Shown in pieces: positions 25,481-32,596 of a DNA stretch of 34,100 nucleotides; positions within the stretch are counted from its first letter, which is position 1, and each line of letters opens with the position of its first letter. The DNA comes from an uncultured Alphaproteobacteria bacterium (GTDB lineage Bacteria > Pseudomonadota > Alphaproteobacteria > CAAHEQ01 > UBA3637). Below the pieces are notes generated by a model. The model saw only the letters and a list, made by a program, of their open reading frames with translations. It made no database searches and was not told the origin of the DNA. The DNA lies in NCBI GenBank assembly GCA_944392125.1, contig CALXVP010000002.1:91207-125306 (forward strand), written 5' to 3'. Position numbers and translations under genes: made by a program.

Positions 25481-26589
25481 ATTCCGATGACCTCACAAAT
25501 AAACGTAATAATTCCCGTCAACACAATCATCCAGACAATCGCACTGACAACCGCTTTTGTTGTGCCGATGCCGACACTATCGGCATTTCGCCCGCAATAA
25601 ACGCCGTAATAACATCCGCATAACGCAATCACAAATCCAAACACAATGCCGTGAAACACCCCGACCAGAAAATTCGTTAAATCAAATGCCTGCCAAGCAT
25701 ATTTCCAATACTCTTCGGGCGGAATTCCCAATAAAAAAATGCCGACGAAACTCCCGCCCGCAATACCCGCAAAATCTGCCAGCATTACTAATAACGGCAT
25801 AACGATAACCAGCGTTGATAAGCGCGGTAAAACTAAAAAATCCGCAATCGGAATGCCCATTGTTTTGAGCGCATCCAATTCTTCATTTACCTGCATGGTT
25901 CCGATCGTCGCCGCATAAGAAGCGCCTGTTCGCCCCGCCATAATAACGCCGACCATAATCGCACCCATAATACGTGTCATTCCGATGGTGACCAATCCGG
26001 CCACAAAAATTTGCGCGCCGAATGTTTTTAATTGCACGGCGCCGACAAAGGCCAAAATTAACCCCACCATAAAACTGATGAGCGAAACAATCAACAACGC
26101 TTTTGGCCCGCAATTATTCATCTCCGTCCAAAAATCAACCGACCGCATAATGGCGCGACCCGTCAGCATTTTACCGACGGATGCTAATGCTTTGCCGATA
26201 AAAGCCACCCCTTTTTTGACGGCAACGGCTGTTTCAATACCGCGTTCGCCGATATATTCCAAAATATCAACCCGATTATCTCGCGGTGCGGGCGGTTTTC
26301 TATCCACCGCTAACGATAAATCCAAGAGGGCGTTTAAATCTTTCGGTAATGTATCCGAACAAAATAATATTTTTCGTTCGGAAGCAATTTTTTTCAAATG
26401 ATAGAGCGCAACGGCCAATGTGGAATCCCAAGAAGCAAGATTTTTTCCCTCAATTTGAATTTGCCGAATATGGGGCTCTTCGGCGGTTTGATACAGTTGC
26501 TGAAACAGTGTCTCCTCGTTTAAACGGCACAAATCGCCCGATAACCGAACAATTAAATTTTCTTGCGCACATTGAAACGTTAACCCCAT
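25477..26589 (-). CDS. mlaE: MlaE-type permease with fused N-terminal STAS (MlaB-like) domain
   Basis: Membrane subunit of the MCE lipid transporter. Residues 1 to about 100 look like a STAS domain (LIVRLSGDL, IEGKNLASWDSTLAVALYHL), the role filled by separate MlaB in E. coli. The permease then runs to residue 370 with ALLIVSLISFMVGLILAF, the conserved cytoplasmic loop GAIMVGVIMAGRTGASYAAT..GTMQVNEELDALKTMGI (interrupted here for brevity) and five or so membrane helices. The fusion replaces a separate mlaB gene, and none is seen nearby. No mlaC or mlaA is in the window. It lies 12 bases downstream of the MORN-repeat gene. Confidence 0.92.
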   Translation of the reverse strand: MGLTFQCAQENLIVRLSGDLCRLNEETLFQQLYQTAEEPHIRQIQIEGKNLASWDSTLAVALYHLKKIASERKILFCSDTLPKDLNALLDLSLAVDRKPPAPRDNRVDILEYIGERGIETAVAVKKGVAFIGKALASVGKMLTGRAIMRSVDFWTEMNNCGPKALLIVSLISFMVGLILAFVGAVQLKTFGAQIFVAGLVTIGMTRIMGAIMVGVIMAGRTGASYAATIGTMQVNEELDALKTMGIPIADFLVLPRLSTLVIVMPLLVMLADFAGIAGGSFVGIFLLGIPPEEYWKYAWQAFDLTNFLVGVFHGIVFGFVIALCGCYYGVYCGRNADSVGIGTTKAVVSAIVWMIVLTGIITFICEVIGI

Positions 26590-26601
26590 TTTTTGCTCTT
26601 T

Positions 26602-27771
26602 TTATTTCTTTGTATCGGATAAATGATCCAGCATTTGTTCCGCCGATGACCGATTGTCATAAAATAAAATATGTTTGGCCGTTTTTAGCGTTTCCAATTC
26701 CAATGCGGACAAAGGCTCTCTCTTTCCTGTTGTATAGGTATATCCTTCCACGATTTCATCATTACGAAAGAATACTTCCAACATCAATGTGCCGTCTCGG
26801 TGATAATTTTTGCTGACACCTTCAAATTTGTCCTTTGAAAAAACAACTTCTTTTGCAATTTTACCGTCGGGATAAAAAAACTGCGCCAACCCATCTTTTT
26901 TATCATCAATGTAGGGAATTTTGCCGTGCACTTGTCCGTTGAAAAAATATTCAACCGATATGCCGTTGGCTTTCCCCTCCCAATAGGGCATTTCCAATAA
27001 TAATGAGCCGTTTTCATCAAAAATTTTAGCTGTTCCGTGTCGTAAGTCATGTTGATACGGGTATTCGCCGATTAAACGCCCCTGCTCATCAAATTCTTTC
27101 ATCAAGCCGTTTATTTCATCATTTTGATAAGGAATTTCGGCTTTCAATGCGCCGTTTTCGTAAAATGTATGCGCAACGCCTTCCGCCTGATTATTTTGAA
27201 ACGGCATTTCTAACCGCAATTTCCCGTTCGGATAGTAAACTTTTCGGGTGCCGTTCAGTTTGTCGGCCGAATAAGGTGTTTCAACGGCAACTTGGCCGTT
27301 CGGATAAAATTCTTTGCTGATTCCGTTCTTTAAATTATGCGTGTAGAATGTTTCTTCCTTTAAAATCCCCGTATCATAATATTCCCGACTGGGGCCGTTT
27401 AAAGCATCGTCGGCATAATTCTCTTCATAGCGTAATTGCCCGTTCGGGTAATACTCTTTGAGCGGACCGTCTGCTTTTTCGCCGTGTCGGATAAACGACA
27501 TCATCAATCGCCCGTTCGGGTAATACTGCTCAAACGGTCCGTCTATCCTGTCATTCCGATAGGTGATGGATAAGCGAACATTTCCGTTTGCGTAATATGT
27601 TTTGGATATACCGTGTTTACGTTGACCGCGGTAGGTTGATTCAGATTGTATTTTCCCGTTCGGAAAATAAATTTTTTCGGTGTGCGGATAATAAAAATAC
27701 CAACCGAAAGACCCGCCGATACCAATAACGGCAACGCATGCGAGCATACTGAAAATCAGCTTCTTTTTCAT
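26602..27771 (-). CDS. Membrane-anchored MORN-2 repeat protein (YwqK-like), first gene of lipid-transport operon
   Basis: 389 residues: a hydrophobic N-terminal anchor (about 4-24) followed by about 13 tandem repeats of 24 residues of the form YYPNGxLxxExxYxxDxxNG, the MORN_2 pattern (for example FYPNGQVAVETPYSADKLNG). Such proteins are often labelled YwqK-family antitoxins by homology, but nothing here suggests a toxin. The repeats should form an elongated beta-sheet solenoid in the periplasm. ATG 27771 has AAGGAG just upstream and is preferred over an in-frame start at 27804 that overlaps the promoter. mlaE follows 12 bases later, so the protein is probably made with the lipid transporter. 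Function unknown. Confidence 0.85.
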   Translation of the reverse strand: MKKKLIFSMLACVAVIGIGGSFGWYFYYPHTEKIYFPNGKIQSESTYRGQRKHGISKTYYANGNVRLSITYRNDRIDGPFEQYYPNGRLMMSFIRHGEKADGPLKEYYPNGQLRYEENYADDALNGPSREYYDTGILKEETFYTHNLKNGISKEFYPNGQVAVETPYSADKLNGTRKVYYPNGKLRLEMPFQNNQAEGVAHTFYENGALKAEIPYQNDEINGLMKEFDEQGRLIGEYPYQHDLRHGTAKIFDENGSLLLEMPYWEGKANGISVEYFFNGQVHGKIPYIDDKKDGLAQFFYPDGKIAKEVVFSKDKFEGVSKNYHRDGTLMLEVFFRNDEIVEGYTYTTGKREPLSALELETLKTAKHILFYDNRSSAEQMLDHLSDTKK

Positions 27772-27796
27772 AAGTCTCCTTAATGCTGTTGGATAC

Positions 27797-27825
27797 ATTA
27801 TCAATCAAATCTGGTATTTTGTCAA
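27797..27825 (-). promoter_or_regulatory. Near-consensus sigma70 promoter of the MORN-mla operon
   Basis: On the minus strand TTGACA (27825-27820), a 17-base spacer and GATAAT (27802-27797), placing the start near 27790, about 20 bases before the ATG. Only one mismatch to consensus across both hexamers. Confidence 0.85.
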
Positions 27826-27872
27826 TCATAAATTCGCATGAGACCTATTTCGGGCACATTTTTTTATTTTGC

Positions 27873-27901
27873 TTGCAATTCAAAAGAAGATGGTTTATAA
27901 A
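27873..27901 (+). promoter_or_regulatory. Sigma70 promoter of the 27938 gene
   Basis: TTGCAA (27873-27878), 17-base spacer, TATAAA (27896-27901). Predicted start about 27908, giving a leader of about 30 bases. Same hexamers and spacing as the tRNA-Gln promoter at 29818. Confidence 0.8.
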
Positions 27902-27937
27902 CAAAGAAATGGTTTAACATAACAAAGGATGTTAGGA

Positions 27938-28549
27938 ATGAAACGGACAACCAGAAGCGTTTATGAAAAACGATTTTTTCTTTCTTTGTTTGTAATTGTG
28001 TTGATTTTATTTGCCGGTGTCGGTATTTATAATGTTAACCGCAAGAATATGCCGTTGGAACTGCCGGATACAAATGAGGTTGCGTCTCAGGCACCGCAAA
28101 ATGCGTTGGATCAGTTAAGTATCGTGTCGGGCATTGTTTACCGTCATTTGGTTGCTTATAATTTGGTTTGCACGGAATCGGGGCAACCGTTGGAAAAATA
28201 TCCGGCGTATTTCAGTGCCAAGTATGCCGACGATATTCGTCGGATTGATCGGGCCTGGAACAGACGTGGCAAATCTTTGGAATCGGTTCTCACGGATTAT
28301 GATTCCAGACGGTATCCGAAACTCGCGCCCGAAATTCAAACGGAGTTGATTGATTTAGAGCGACAAATGGCTATTTTAGTCAAAGCGCAAAAAGCTAATA
28401 TCTTGCCGAAAGATGTTCATTGGACGGCCGAAGATGAAAATAAATTAAATATCAAAGATGCGTGCTTATTGTTTGATGATGCGGCTCCGGAAATCGGTGA
28501 AAAAACAAACTTTGCCGATACGTTCCGTCAATATATGCGTGGCATTTAG
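27938..28549 (+). CDS. Single-pass membrane protein of unknown function
   Basis: I do not recognise a family. 203 residues: basic N-terminus, one hydrophobic segment (about 13-31), then a soluble, largely helical domain of about 165 residues expected in the periplasm. Two cysteines (78 and 176) could pair there. Features include LVAYNLVCTESGQPLEKYPAYF, RRIDRAWNRRG and a C-terminal TFRQYMRGI. The ATG at 27938 is chosen for its AAGGA 9 bases upstream; an ATG at 27929 abuts that site. It is flanked by its own promoter and terminator, so it is a single-gene unit. Housekeeping base composition suggests a native gene. Confidence 0.75.
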   Translation: MKRTTRSVYEKRFFLSLFVIVLILFAGVGIYNVNRKNMPLELPDTNEVASQAPQNALDQLSIVSGIVYRHLVAYNLVCTESGQPLEKYPAYFSAKYADDIRRIDRAWNRRGKSLESVLTDYDSRRYPKLAPEIQTELIDLERQMAILVKAQKANILPKDVHWTAEDENKLNIKDACLLFDDAAPEIGEKTNFADTFRQYMRGI

Positions 28550-28568
28550 CGTTTAGGTGAGTTGCAAG

Positions 28569-28600
28569 AAAAGGAGCGGGATAAAACCTGCTCCTTTTTT
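28569..28600 (+). terminator. Terminator of the 27938 gene
   Basis: AAAGGAGCGGG pairs with CCTGCTCCTTT (one G:U) around ATAAAA, followed by a T-run. It begins about 20 bases after the stop. Confidence 0.9.
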
Positions 28601-28701
28601 AGTTGTCTAAACCGATTTAATATTATCTGTTTTTCGGTTATCCGAGACACTTGTTTTTGAAACAAATAAAGATATGTTATATTTTCAGCAGATTGGAATA
28701 T

Positions 28702-28735
28702 AAAAAAAATAACCCGTTCGCGATGAAGGGTTATT
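28702..28735 (-). terminator. Terminator of tRNA-Ser
   Basis: On the minus strand AATAACCC (28735-28728) pairs with GGGTTATT (28715-28708), followed by a run of T, 9 bases past the encoded CCA of the tRNA. Confidence 0.8.
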
Positions 28736-28743
28736 TATATGAA

Positions 28744-28830
28744 TGGCGGAGAGTACAGGACTCGAACCTGTGCATCGCTTTCACGATGACGGATTAGCAA
28801 TCCGCTGCATTACCACTCTGCCAACTCTCC
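28744..28830 (-). tRNA. tRNA-Ser (anticodon GCT)
   Basis: Minus-strand cloverleaf with acceptor GGAGAGT/ACTCTCC, discriminator G and an encoded CCA. The anticodon loop TTGCTAA sits on a GCGGA/TCCGT-type stem, and the long variable arm CATCGTGAAAGCGATG is diagnostic of class II tRNA-Ser. The T-loop is GGTTCGAGTCC. Reads AGC and AGU codons. It has its own promoter and terminator. Confidence 0.97.
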
Positions 28831-28844
28831 GCAGAATTTTCTCT

Positions 28845-28873
28845 ATCCTATCGTTCTTTTATTCAAATGTCAA
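28845..28873 (-). promoter_or_regulatory. Promoter of tRNA-Ser
   Basis: Minus strand TTGACA (28873-28868), 17-base spacer, TAGGAT (28850-28845), about 15 bases before the first tRNA base. The -35 is a perfect match. Confidence 0.8.
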
Positions 28874-29154
28874 TTACTTTTTTCGGTTATTCCGTTTTTT
28901 TGTAATTTTAATGATTCTCAAAGCGTTTTTTTTCATATTTATGTAAAAAATAAATTGATTTACTCCGGGTAAGAGGGAAACATAAAAAACTTTTTATATT
29001 TTAATACGTTTTTTAATTATGGGACTAAAAAATCAAAATTGAAATTAAATTTAATTGTTTTTTCAGTGTAGTAAATTAAATTCTAGTTCATTGTAAAACA
29101 AAAAAGATTATTTTAAAATTTTCCCAAAAGTTAACTTGAAATTTGGAGTTTAAA
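28874..29154. other. AT-rich spacer between tRNA-Ser promoter and XRE gene
   Basis: Very AT-rich, no reading frame worth calling. It contains an inverted repeat AATTTAATT (29048-29056) / AATTAAATT (29074-29082), which could be an operator for the XRE regulator just downstream but is low complexity. A TTGGAG ribosome site precedes the ATG at 29155. Confidence 0.5.
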
Positions 29155-29487
29155 ATGAAAAAATCTATTCGGGAAGTAGTTGCAAATAACATAAAGCAGT
29201 ATCGCAAAGACACACAAATGACGCAATCGGAATTAGCAGAGAGAATCGGAAAAACGGTCGAGATGGTCTGTCAATTAGAGAACAATGTAGCGAGCACAAA
29301 ATTGATTACATTAGAGCAAATTGCAGATGCATTCGGGATAGAGCCATATCGGTTATTGTTGGATAAAGAGTATCCGGAATACGAGAAACTATCACCGCAA
29401 CTTACGCGCTTAATTGCTGTTTTACAAAAGCAACCGGCAAGTGTCATTGAATCGCTTTTAACCTTATTGGACGAACTTAAGCGTTAA
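29155..29487 (+). CDS. XRE-family helix-turn-helix transcriptional regulator
   Basis: 110-residue protein with an N-terminal Cro/C1-type HTH (about residues 12-66): NIKQYRKDTQMTQSELAERI, then VEMVCQLENNVASTKLITLE and LADAFGI-like IADAFGIEPYRLL. A short helical C-terminus (VIESLLTLLDELKR) is probably for dimerisation. TTGGAG lies 6 bases before the ATG; the in-frame TTG upstream is that ribosome site itself. Target unknown. The inverted repeat in its promoter region and the palindromes 1-5 kb to the right are possible operators, without evidence of binding. Confidence 0.85.
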   Translation: MKKSIREVVANNIKQYRKDTQMTQSELAERIGKTVEMVCQLENNVASTKLITLEQIADAFGIEPYRLLLDKEYPEYEKLSPQLTRLIAVLQKQPASVIESLLTLLDELKR

Positions 29488-29533
29488 ATATTCGTAAAAA
29501 GGCAGAGATTTTCTTAAAGAGTGCAAAAAGTTC

Positions 29534-29562
29534 TTGCAAAAGGGATAAAAATCGTGTAGAAA
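29534..29562 (+). promoter_or_regulatory. Promoter of tRNA-Arg
   Basis: TTGCAA (29534-29539), 17-base spacer, TAGAAA (29557-29562) with an upstream TG extension. Predicted start about 13 bases before the tRNA. Confidence 0.75.
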
Positions 29563-29581
29563 TAGGGAACATGCGAAACGG

Positions 29582-29658
29582 GCACTTGTAGCTCAGCTGG
29601 ATAGAGTATTGCCCTCCGAAGGCAAGGGTCGTGAGTTCGAATCTCGCCAAGTGCGCCA
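29582..29658 (+). tRNA. tRNA-Arg (anticodon CCG)
   Basis: Acceptor GCACTTG/CAAGTGC, discriminator G and encoded CCA. D-arm GCTCAGCTGGATAGAGT, anticodon stem-loop TTGCC-CTCCGAA-GGCAA giving anticodon CCG, and T-arm GAGTTCGAATC. 77 bases including CCA. Reads CGG. Confidence 0.97.
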
Positions 29659-29661
29659 TTT

Positions 29662-29691
29662 AAAAATCCCCGAGGAGCGGGGATTTTTTTG
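29662..29691 (+). terminator. Terminator of tRNA-Arg
   Basis: AAAATCCCCG pairs with CGGGGATTTT around a 5-base loop, followed by a T-run; starts 4 bases after the tRNA. Confidence 0.92.
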
Positions 29692-29730
29692 TTATATAGA
29701 GAAAAAGAAGAATAAAATCAGACGGTTTAT

Positions 29731-29816
29731 GGGGAGGAGGAAGCAGAAATAAAAAAGAGGAAGCGGGGGAAAAGAGAGAAAGGAGTGAAAAAAAACGGCG
29801 AAGGGCAAAAAAAAGA
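29731..29816 (+). other. Purine-rich tract upstream of tRNA-Gln
   Basis: By direct count only 7 of 86 bases on the plus strand are pyrimidines, including blocks such as GGGGAGGAGGAAG and AAAAGAGAGAAAGGAG. No convincing gene lies in it. It ends exactly at the -35 of the tRNA-Gln promoter. Confidence 0.7.
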
Positions 29817-29817
29817 C

Positions 29818-29846
29818 TTGCAATTAAGAAAAGAGTAGTGTATAAA
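29818..29846 (+). promoter_or_regulatory. Promoter of tRNA-Gln
   Basis: TTGCAA (29818-29823), 17-base spacer, TATAAA (29841-29846) preceded by TG. Predicted start about 7 bases before the tRNA. Confidence 0.82.
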
Positions 29847-29859
29847 AGAAAAAAGAGAT

Positions 29860-29934
29860 TGGGCTGTCGCCAAGCGGTAAGGCAACGGTTTTTGATACCG
29901 TCATTCGTTGGTTCGAATCCAGCCAGCCCAGCCA
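29860..29934 (+). tRNA. tRNA-Gln (anticodon TTG)
   Basis: Acceptor TGGGCTG/CAGCCCA, discriminator G and encoded CCA. Anticodon stem-loop ACGGT-TTTTGAT-ACCGT gives anticodon TTG, and the T-arm is TGGTTCGAATCCA. 75 bases including CCA. It is the last recognisable core gene before the accessory segment on the right, so its 3' end is a candidate integration site. Confidence 0.97.
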
Positions 29935-29942
29935 AAACAGAT

Positions 29943-29967
29943 AAGTCGCTAGAAATAGCGACTTTTT
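29943..29967 (+). terminator. Terminator of tRNA-Gln
   Basis: AAGTCGCTA pairs with TAGCGACTT around a GAAA tetraloop, then TTT. It starts 9 bases after the tRNA. Confidence 0.9.
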
Positions 29968-30331
29968 CTTTATTTTACAATCACTTATATTGGTCCGTGT
30001 ACAGAGTTTTTCAAAAAGCTCTTTTTTCAGCCCTACACGGACTCACGTTTCAAAAAAGCCTTTGTTTTCAATGCTTCTGTCTTGGGATGTTAAAAATTCC
30101 TCCCAAAGAGAGGCAGATGTATTCAGACTGAGCTTAGATGAGAAAAAGGTGGTCCTATAACACGCTTATTGCTACTGCCATCTTGGGGTACCTACCTGCC
30201 ATCTAGATGACCTCGGGAACCCTATCGGCATATCCCAGCCATAAAAATAAATGCAACATCGTTAATTGGTCCATTTTTCAACAAGGCCTTTACGTGCGAG
30301 AGCCAATGAGAGGCTATGCTTATTCAGTAAA
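29968..30331. other. Gene-poor stretch with inverted and tandem repeats
   Basis: No credible gene: short frames on both strands are interrupted and one long plus-strand frame merely runs out of tRNA-Gln. Seen structure: a 9-base perfect inverted repeat GTCCGTGTA (29993-30001) / TACACGGAC (30034-30042) with further pairing inside (AGAG/CTCT); a tandem 21-base unit with CTGCCATCT at 30175-30183 and 30196-30204; and the perfect palindrome CATCTAGATG (30200-30209). Part of it (about 30140-30240) is distinctly more GC-rich than its surroundings. It could be an interspersed repeat, a structured RNA, or debris at an island boundary; I cannot tell which. Confidence 0.5.
29993..30042. repeat. Inverted repeat with nested pairing
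   Basis: GTCCGTGTA and TACACGGAC are exact reverse complements enclosing 32 bases. Within them AGAGTTTTT and AAAAAGCTCT can also pair. Too long a loop for a simple terminator, and one already lies 25 bases upstream. Confidence 0.6.
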
Positions 30332-30359
30332 CCATTAAATGACATCAATGTCATCTAAT
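30332..30359. promoter_or_regulatory. Palindromic element, copy 1 (left side of methyltransferase cassette)
   Basis: Core ATGACATCAATGTCAT is a perfect 7+2+7 palindrome. It begins with CCATTAA and aligns without gaps to the element at 33892-33919, with 22 of 28 bases identical by eye. It lies between the methyltransferase terminator and the repeat-rich stretch, not in front of any gene I can see. Confidence 0.6.
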
Positions 30360-30366
30360 CGAGAAC

Positions 30367-30398
30367 ATAAAAAAAGAGGCAACCGAAGTCACCTCTTT
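30367..30398 (-). terminator. Terminator of the methyltransferase cassette
   Basis: On the minus strand an 11-base stem beginning AAAGAGG and ending CCTCTTT (two G:U pairs near the loop), closed by a TTCG tetraloop and followed by a T-run. It begins about 20 bases after the methyltransferase stop. Confidence 0.92.
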
Positions 30399-30417
30399 CG
30401 TCTTGTGGTATCCGACC

Positions 30418-31710
30418 TTACTTGCCGACTTTCTTCTCAGTTTTATCTCCAGGAAACGTGCTGAGCAAAGCCAACATCATTTTGGGGCAGACGTGCTCGC
30501 CTAATGCTTTGCGAACCAAGGATTCATCATTGCTAATCAACATTCCATTTTTCCAATGCAAGCCTTCAAAATCGCCGTCAAAGCCTTTAGGAGCTAACAA
30601 CGGATCCAAAAAGTCTGCCGAGGTTCCCATCAACAATAACAACTCCAAAATCGAACAGACACGAGCATCTGAATAACAACCATTCGTCAACGGCCGACCA
30701 TAGTGAACAGAAGACAAGTCACCAATAGAACCATTACCACCTGTAATTGTTGGAGCTGGCTTTGACGGATCAAGGCGTCGATAGCCTTGTTTAAAACTTC
30801 CTTCCGATGTTGAACCACTTTTATTTTTCGGCTGATACAAAACTGAGTTTAACCATGCAGACATCCCAGTCGGTGTATGAGCCAAAAACTTAATTTTTTC
30901 ATACGTTAACGGTAAACCGTAATGCCATCTATTATCTGGATCTACTTCACCGGCTTCTAATGATTTCAACCTGCCAATTACTTCAAAAACTGTGGGCCGG
31001 AACTTATGCGCTTTCGGAAACTTCCAATCTCCTAATTCCGGTTTCCAAAACAAGATAAAACAACGTTCACGATCTTCGGCTGTTCCGTAGTCAGCTGCGG
31101 ATAAGATACCAACCCGTGTTTTATAGCCCATCTTGTGCAAATCATCAATAACGTATTCACCGATGGTCTTATCGCCTAAAATATCCAGAGCTTTTTTGGG
31201 ATGACTGGTTAACCATTGAGACACATTTTCAATGATACCGGCTTTATACCCGACTGCTTTAATGACCTTTAATGTTGGATCAAATAATTTGGCTCGTTCA
31301 GTTGTCCCCTTACTATCTGCCGTATTTAAGCTTGAACTATCTTGACATGGTGGGCTCGCAAAAACGAAAGTAGCTCCTGCCTTTTTGCTTTCTGCCACAA
31401 CTTGATCAAAAATAGGCTGTTCAGAAATTGAACCAATAATCATTTTGCACTCAGGATACAGACGTCTATGGGCTTTGCCGCACCAATCACTATATTCGTT
31501 TGCGATAGCCACTTTAATGCCGGTTGCCTTTTCTACAAGACTGGTTCCAATCCCGATATTCGCAAACAAAGAGGTCGCGACTAACGGCTTCTCCAATACC
31601 AACGTTTTGTCCGTTGTTTCAAAATCAGTATCTTTGGCACGCCAATTTTTTAACATTTGACTGTCCGTTTTTTGGGTATCATCGTTTTGCGCCTTTTTTG
31701 GCAATTTCAT
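30418..31710 (-). CDS. DNA cytosine-5 methyltransferase, no visible partner restriction enzyme
   Basis: Transfers methyl from SAM to C5 of cytosine in a specific DNA site. All main motifs are present in order: I, SLFANIGIGTSLVEKATG (47-64); IV, FASPPCQDSS with catalytic Cys122; VI, IIENV (159-163); VIII, YGTAEDRERCFIL (208-220); and IX, RRLDPSKPAPTITGGNG in the second half. The region between VIII and IX is the target-recognition part and looks complete. 430 residues, normal size. The start overlaps the upstream gene by 32 bases and has no clear ribosome site, so translation may be coupled; Met19 (31656) is an alternative. The neighbours are two unrecognised genes, so it may be a solitary methyltransferase or part of an undescribed modification-based system. 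Confidence 0.92.
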   Translation of the reverse strand: MKLPKKAQNDDTQKTDSQMLKNWRAKDTDFETTDKTLVLEKPLVATSLFANIGIGTSLVEKATGIKVAIANEYSDWCGKAHRRLYPECKMIIGSISEQPIFDQVVAESKKAGATFVFASPPCQDSSSLNTADSKGTTERAKLFDPTLKVIKAVGYKAGIIENVSQWLTSHPKKALDILGDKTIGEYVIDDLHKMGYKTRVGILSAADYGTAEDRERCFILFWKPELGDWKFPKAHKFRPTVFEVIGRLKSLEAGEVDPDNRWHYGLPLTYEKIKFLAHTPTGMSAWLNSVLYQPKNKSGSTSEGSFKQGYRRLDPSKPAPTITGGNGSIGDLSSVHYGRPLTNGCYSDARVCSILELLLLMGTSADFLDPLLAPKGFDGDFEGLHWKNGMLISNDESLVRKALGEHVCPKMMLALLSTFPGDKTEKKVGK

Positions 31711-32437
31711 TACTTAATGCCATGGAACGTGTCGGAATCTCACCTGCAGAAAAAGCGAATTTGATGGCTGCCCAAATACTCGACAACTCCAGTTTTTGAA
31801 AGTCGCGAATTTGACGAGCACCCAAACGCGGATATTTTGCCTTGATGATGTCCTTCTTGGTCATTTTCTTGTCCAGTGCCCGACGAGCAGAACCTTTTTT
31901 CAAGCCTTTTTGTGCCTTGATTGACTTCATGTCTTGACCGATGGCATATTCAACCAACAACTGGTATGAGGCCATCATTTGCAACTTCCGGAACTGCTTT
32001 GCGTTTTCTTCATCCGATATCGGTTGTGTCTTTAAAATAGCCATTTTTACTTTGACCGCTTCAGAAACGCGATCCAACAAAGCATCCAAATCAGTTTTAT
32101 TGCTAATCGGATCAGTCGGCAAATTATCGAAATTATCGTTCGCACAAGCTGCAATCAATGAGGATAATTCGGCCTTGGACAAATAGTCATGCGTAAAGAT
32201 ATCATCCAAGCTTTTATCCCGTAATACCTCTGGGAAGCTAAATGTAGCCGTATTATCATTTGCAGATACAACGTTAGCGATATCTTCCGCTATACCCACA
32301 TCAGCAGCATTGATTACTTCACCTCCTCTCATAATATCCGTTGCTGTTTCACAAGACGTAAATGTTTCACCATTTACAACATTTTTTGTTTCTTCACCAT
32401 TTTGGTTGGCGACTACCATTTTATTTAAATCAGTCAT
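31679..32437 (-). CDS. Unrecognised protein coupled to the DNA methyltransferase
   Basis: I do not recognise a family. 252 residues. The N-terminal third is acidic and likely disordered (MTDLNKMVVANQNGEE and following). The middle (about 100-175) is helical. The C-terminal third is strongly basic, with KAQKGLKKGSARRALDKKMT and KYPRLGARQIRDFQKLELSS, which looks like a DNA-binding or helix-turn-helix segment. The ATG at 32437 has AAGGA upstream and is preferred over an in-frame start at 32548 that would run through a palindrome. Its 3' end overlaps the methyltransferase start by 32 bases, arguing for linked function, such as a DNA-binding accessory or regulator of the methyltransferase. No nuclease motif seen. 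Confidence 0.7.
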   Translation of the reverse strand: MTDLNKMVVANQNGEETKNVVNGETFTSCETATDIMRGGEVINAADVGIAEDIANVVSANDNTATFSFPEVLRDKSLDDIFTHDYLSKAELSSLIAACANDNFDNLPTDPISNKTDLDALLDRVSEAVKVKMAILKTQPISDEENAKQFRKLQMMASYQLLVEYAIGQDMKSIKAQKGLKKGSARRALDKKMTKKDIIKAKYPRLGARQIRDFQKLELSSIWAAIKFAFSAGEIPTRSMALSNEIAKKGAKR

Positions 32438-32489
32438 TTTAATTTTTCCTTTTCTTTTACAACTGATATCGATATCCCATCGACAGGGT

Positions 32490-32506
32490 CGTGACCGTTT
32501 GTCACG
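32490..32506. promoter_or_regulatory. Inverted repeat upstream of the methyltransferase pair
   Basis: CGTGACCGTTTGTCACG is a perfect 6-base inverted repeat with a 5-base spacer, 53 bases before the ATG at 32437. It shares the TGAC...GTCA half-sites of the elements at 30332 and 33892. A possible -10 TATGAT on the minus strand (32518-32513) would place the site at the transcription start, a repressor-like position. Confidence 0.6.
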
Positions 32507-32540
32507 GACGAAATCATAAAATAAAGGGAAAAAATAATCG

Positions 32541-32569
32541 CTGGACACGCCTCAAACTAGCTAGTCCAG
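32541..32569 (-). terminator. Possible terminator of the 414-residue gene
   Basis: CTGGAC and GTCCAG are a perfect 6-base inverted repeat around 17 bases, themselves containing the palindrome ACTAGCTAGT. On the minus strand the 3' side is followed by a T-rich tract. It lies 28 bases after the stop at 32597. The long loop makes it only a moderate candidate. Confidence 0.45.
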
Positions 32570-32596
32570 TTTAAAATAACATATTGATAACAATGA

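Noticed and set aside
26602..27771. Calling the MORN-2 protein an antitoxin
   Set aside because: That label comes from database naming of YwqK homologues; there is no toxin gene beside it and it has a membrane anchor.
28743..28946. 67-codon frame over tRNA-Ser
   Set aside because: It reads through the tRNA and its promoter on the opposite strand.
29838..30131. 97-codon plus-strand frame starting before tRNA-Gln
   Set aside because: It runs through the tRNA and its terminator hairpin, so it cannot be a normal protein gene.
30229..30240. CCCAGCCA resembling the 3' end of tRNA-Gln, as a possible attachment-site repeat
   Set aside because: Only about 8 bases match, far short of a usual tRNA-derived att repeat.
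30290..30325. GTGCG followed by small hairpin, considered as a group II intron 5' end
   Set aside because: No domain V, no intron-encoded protein and no further intron structure seen.
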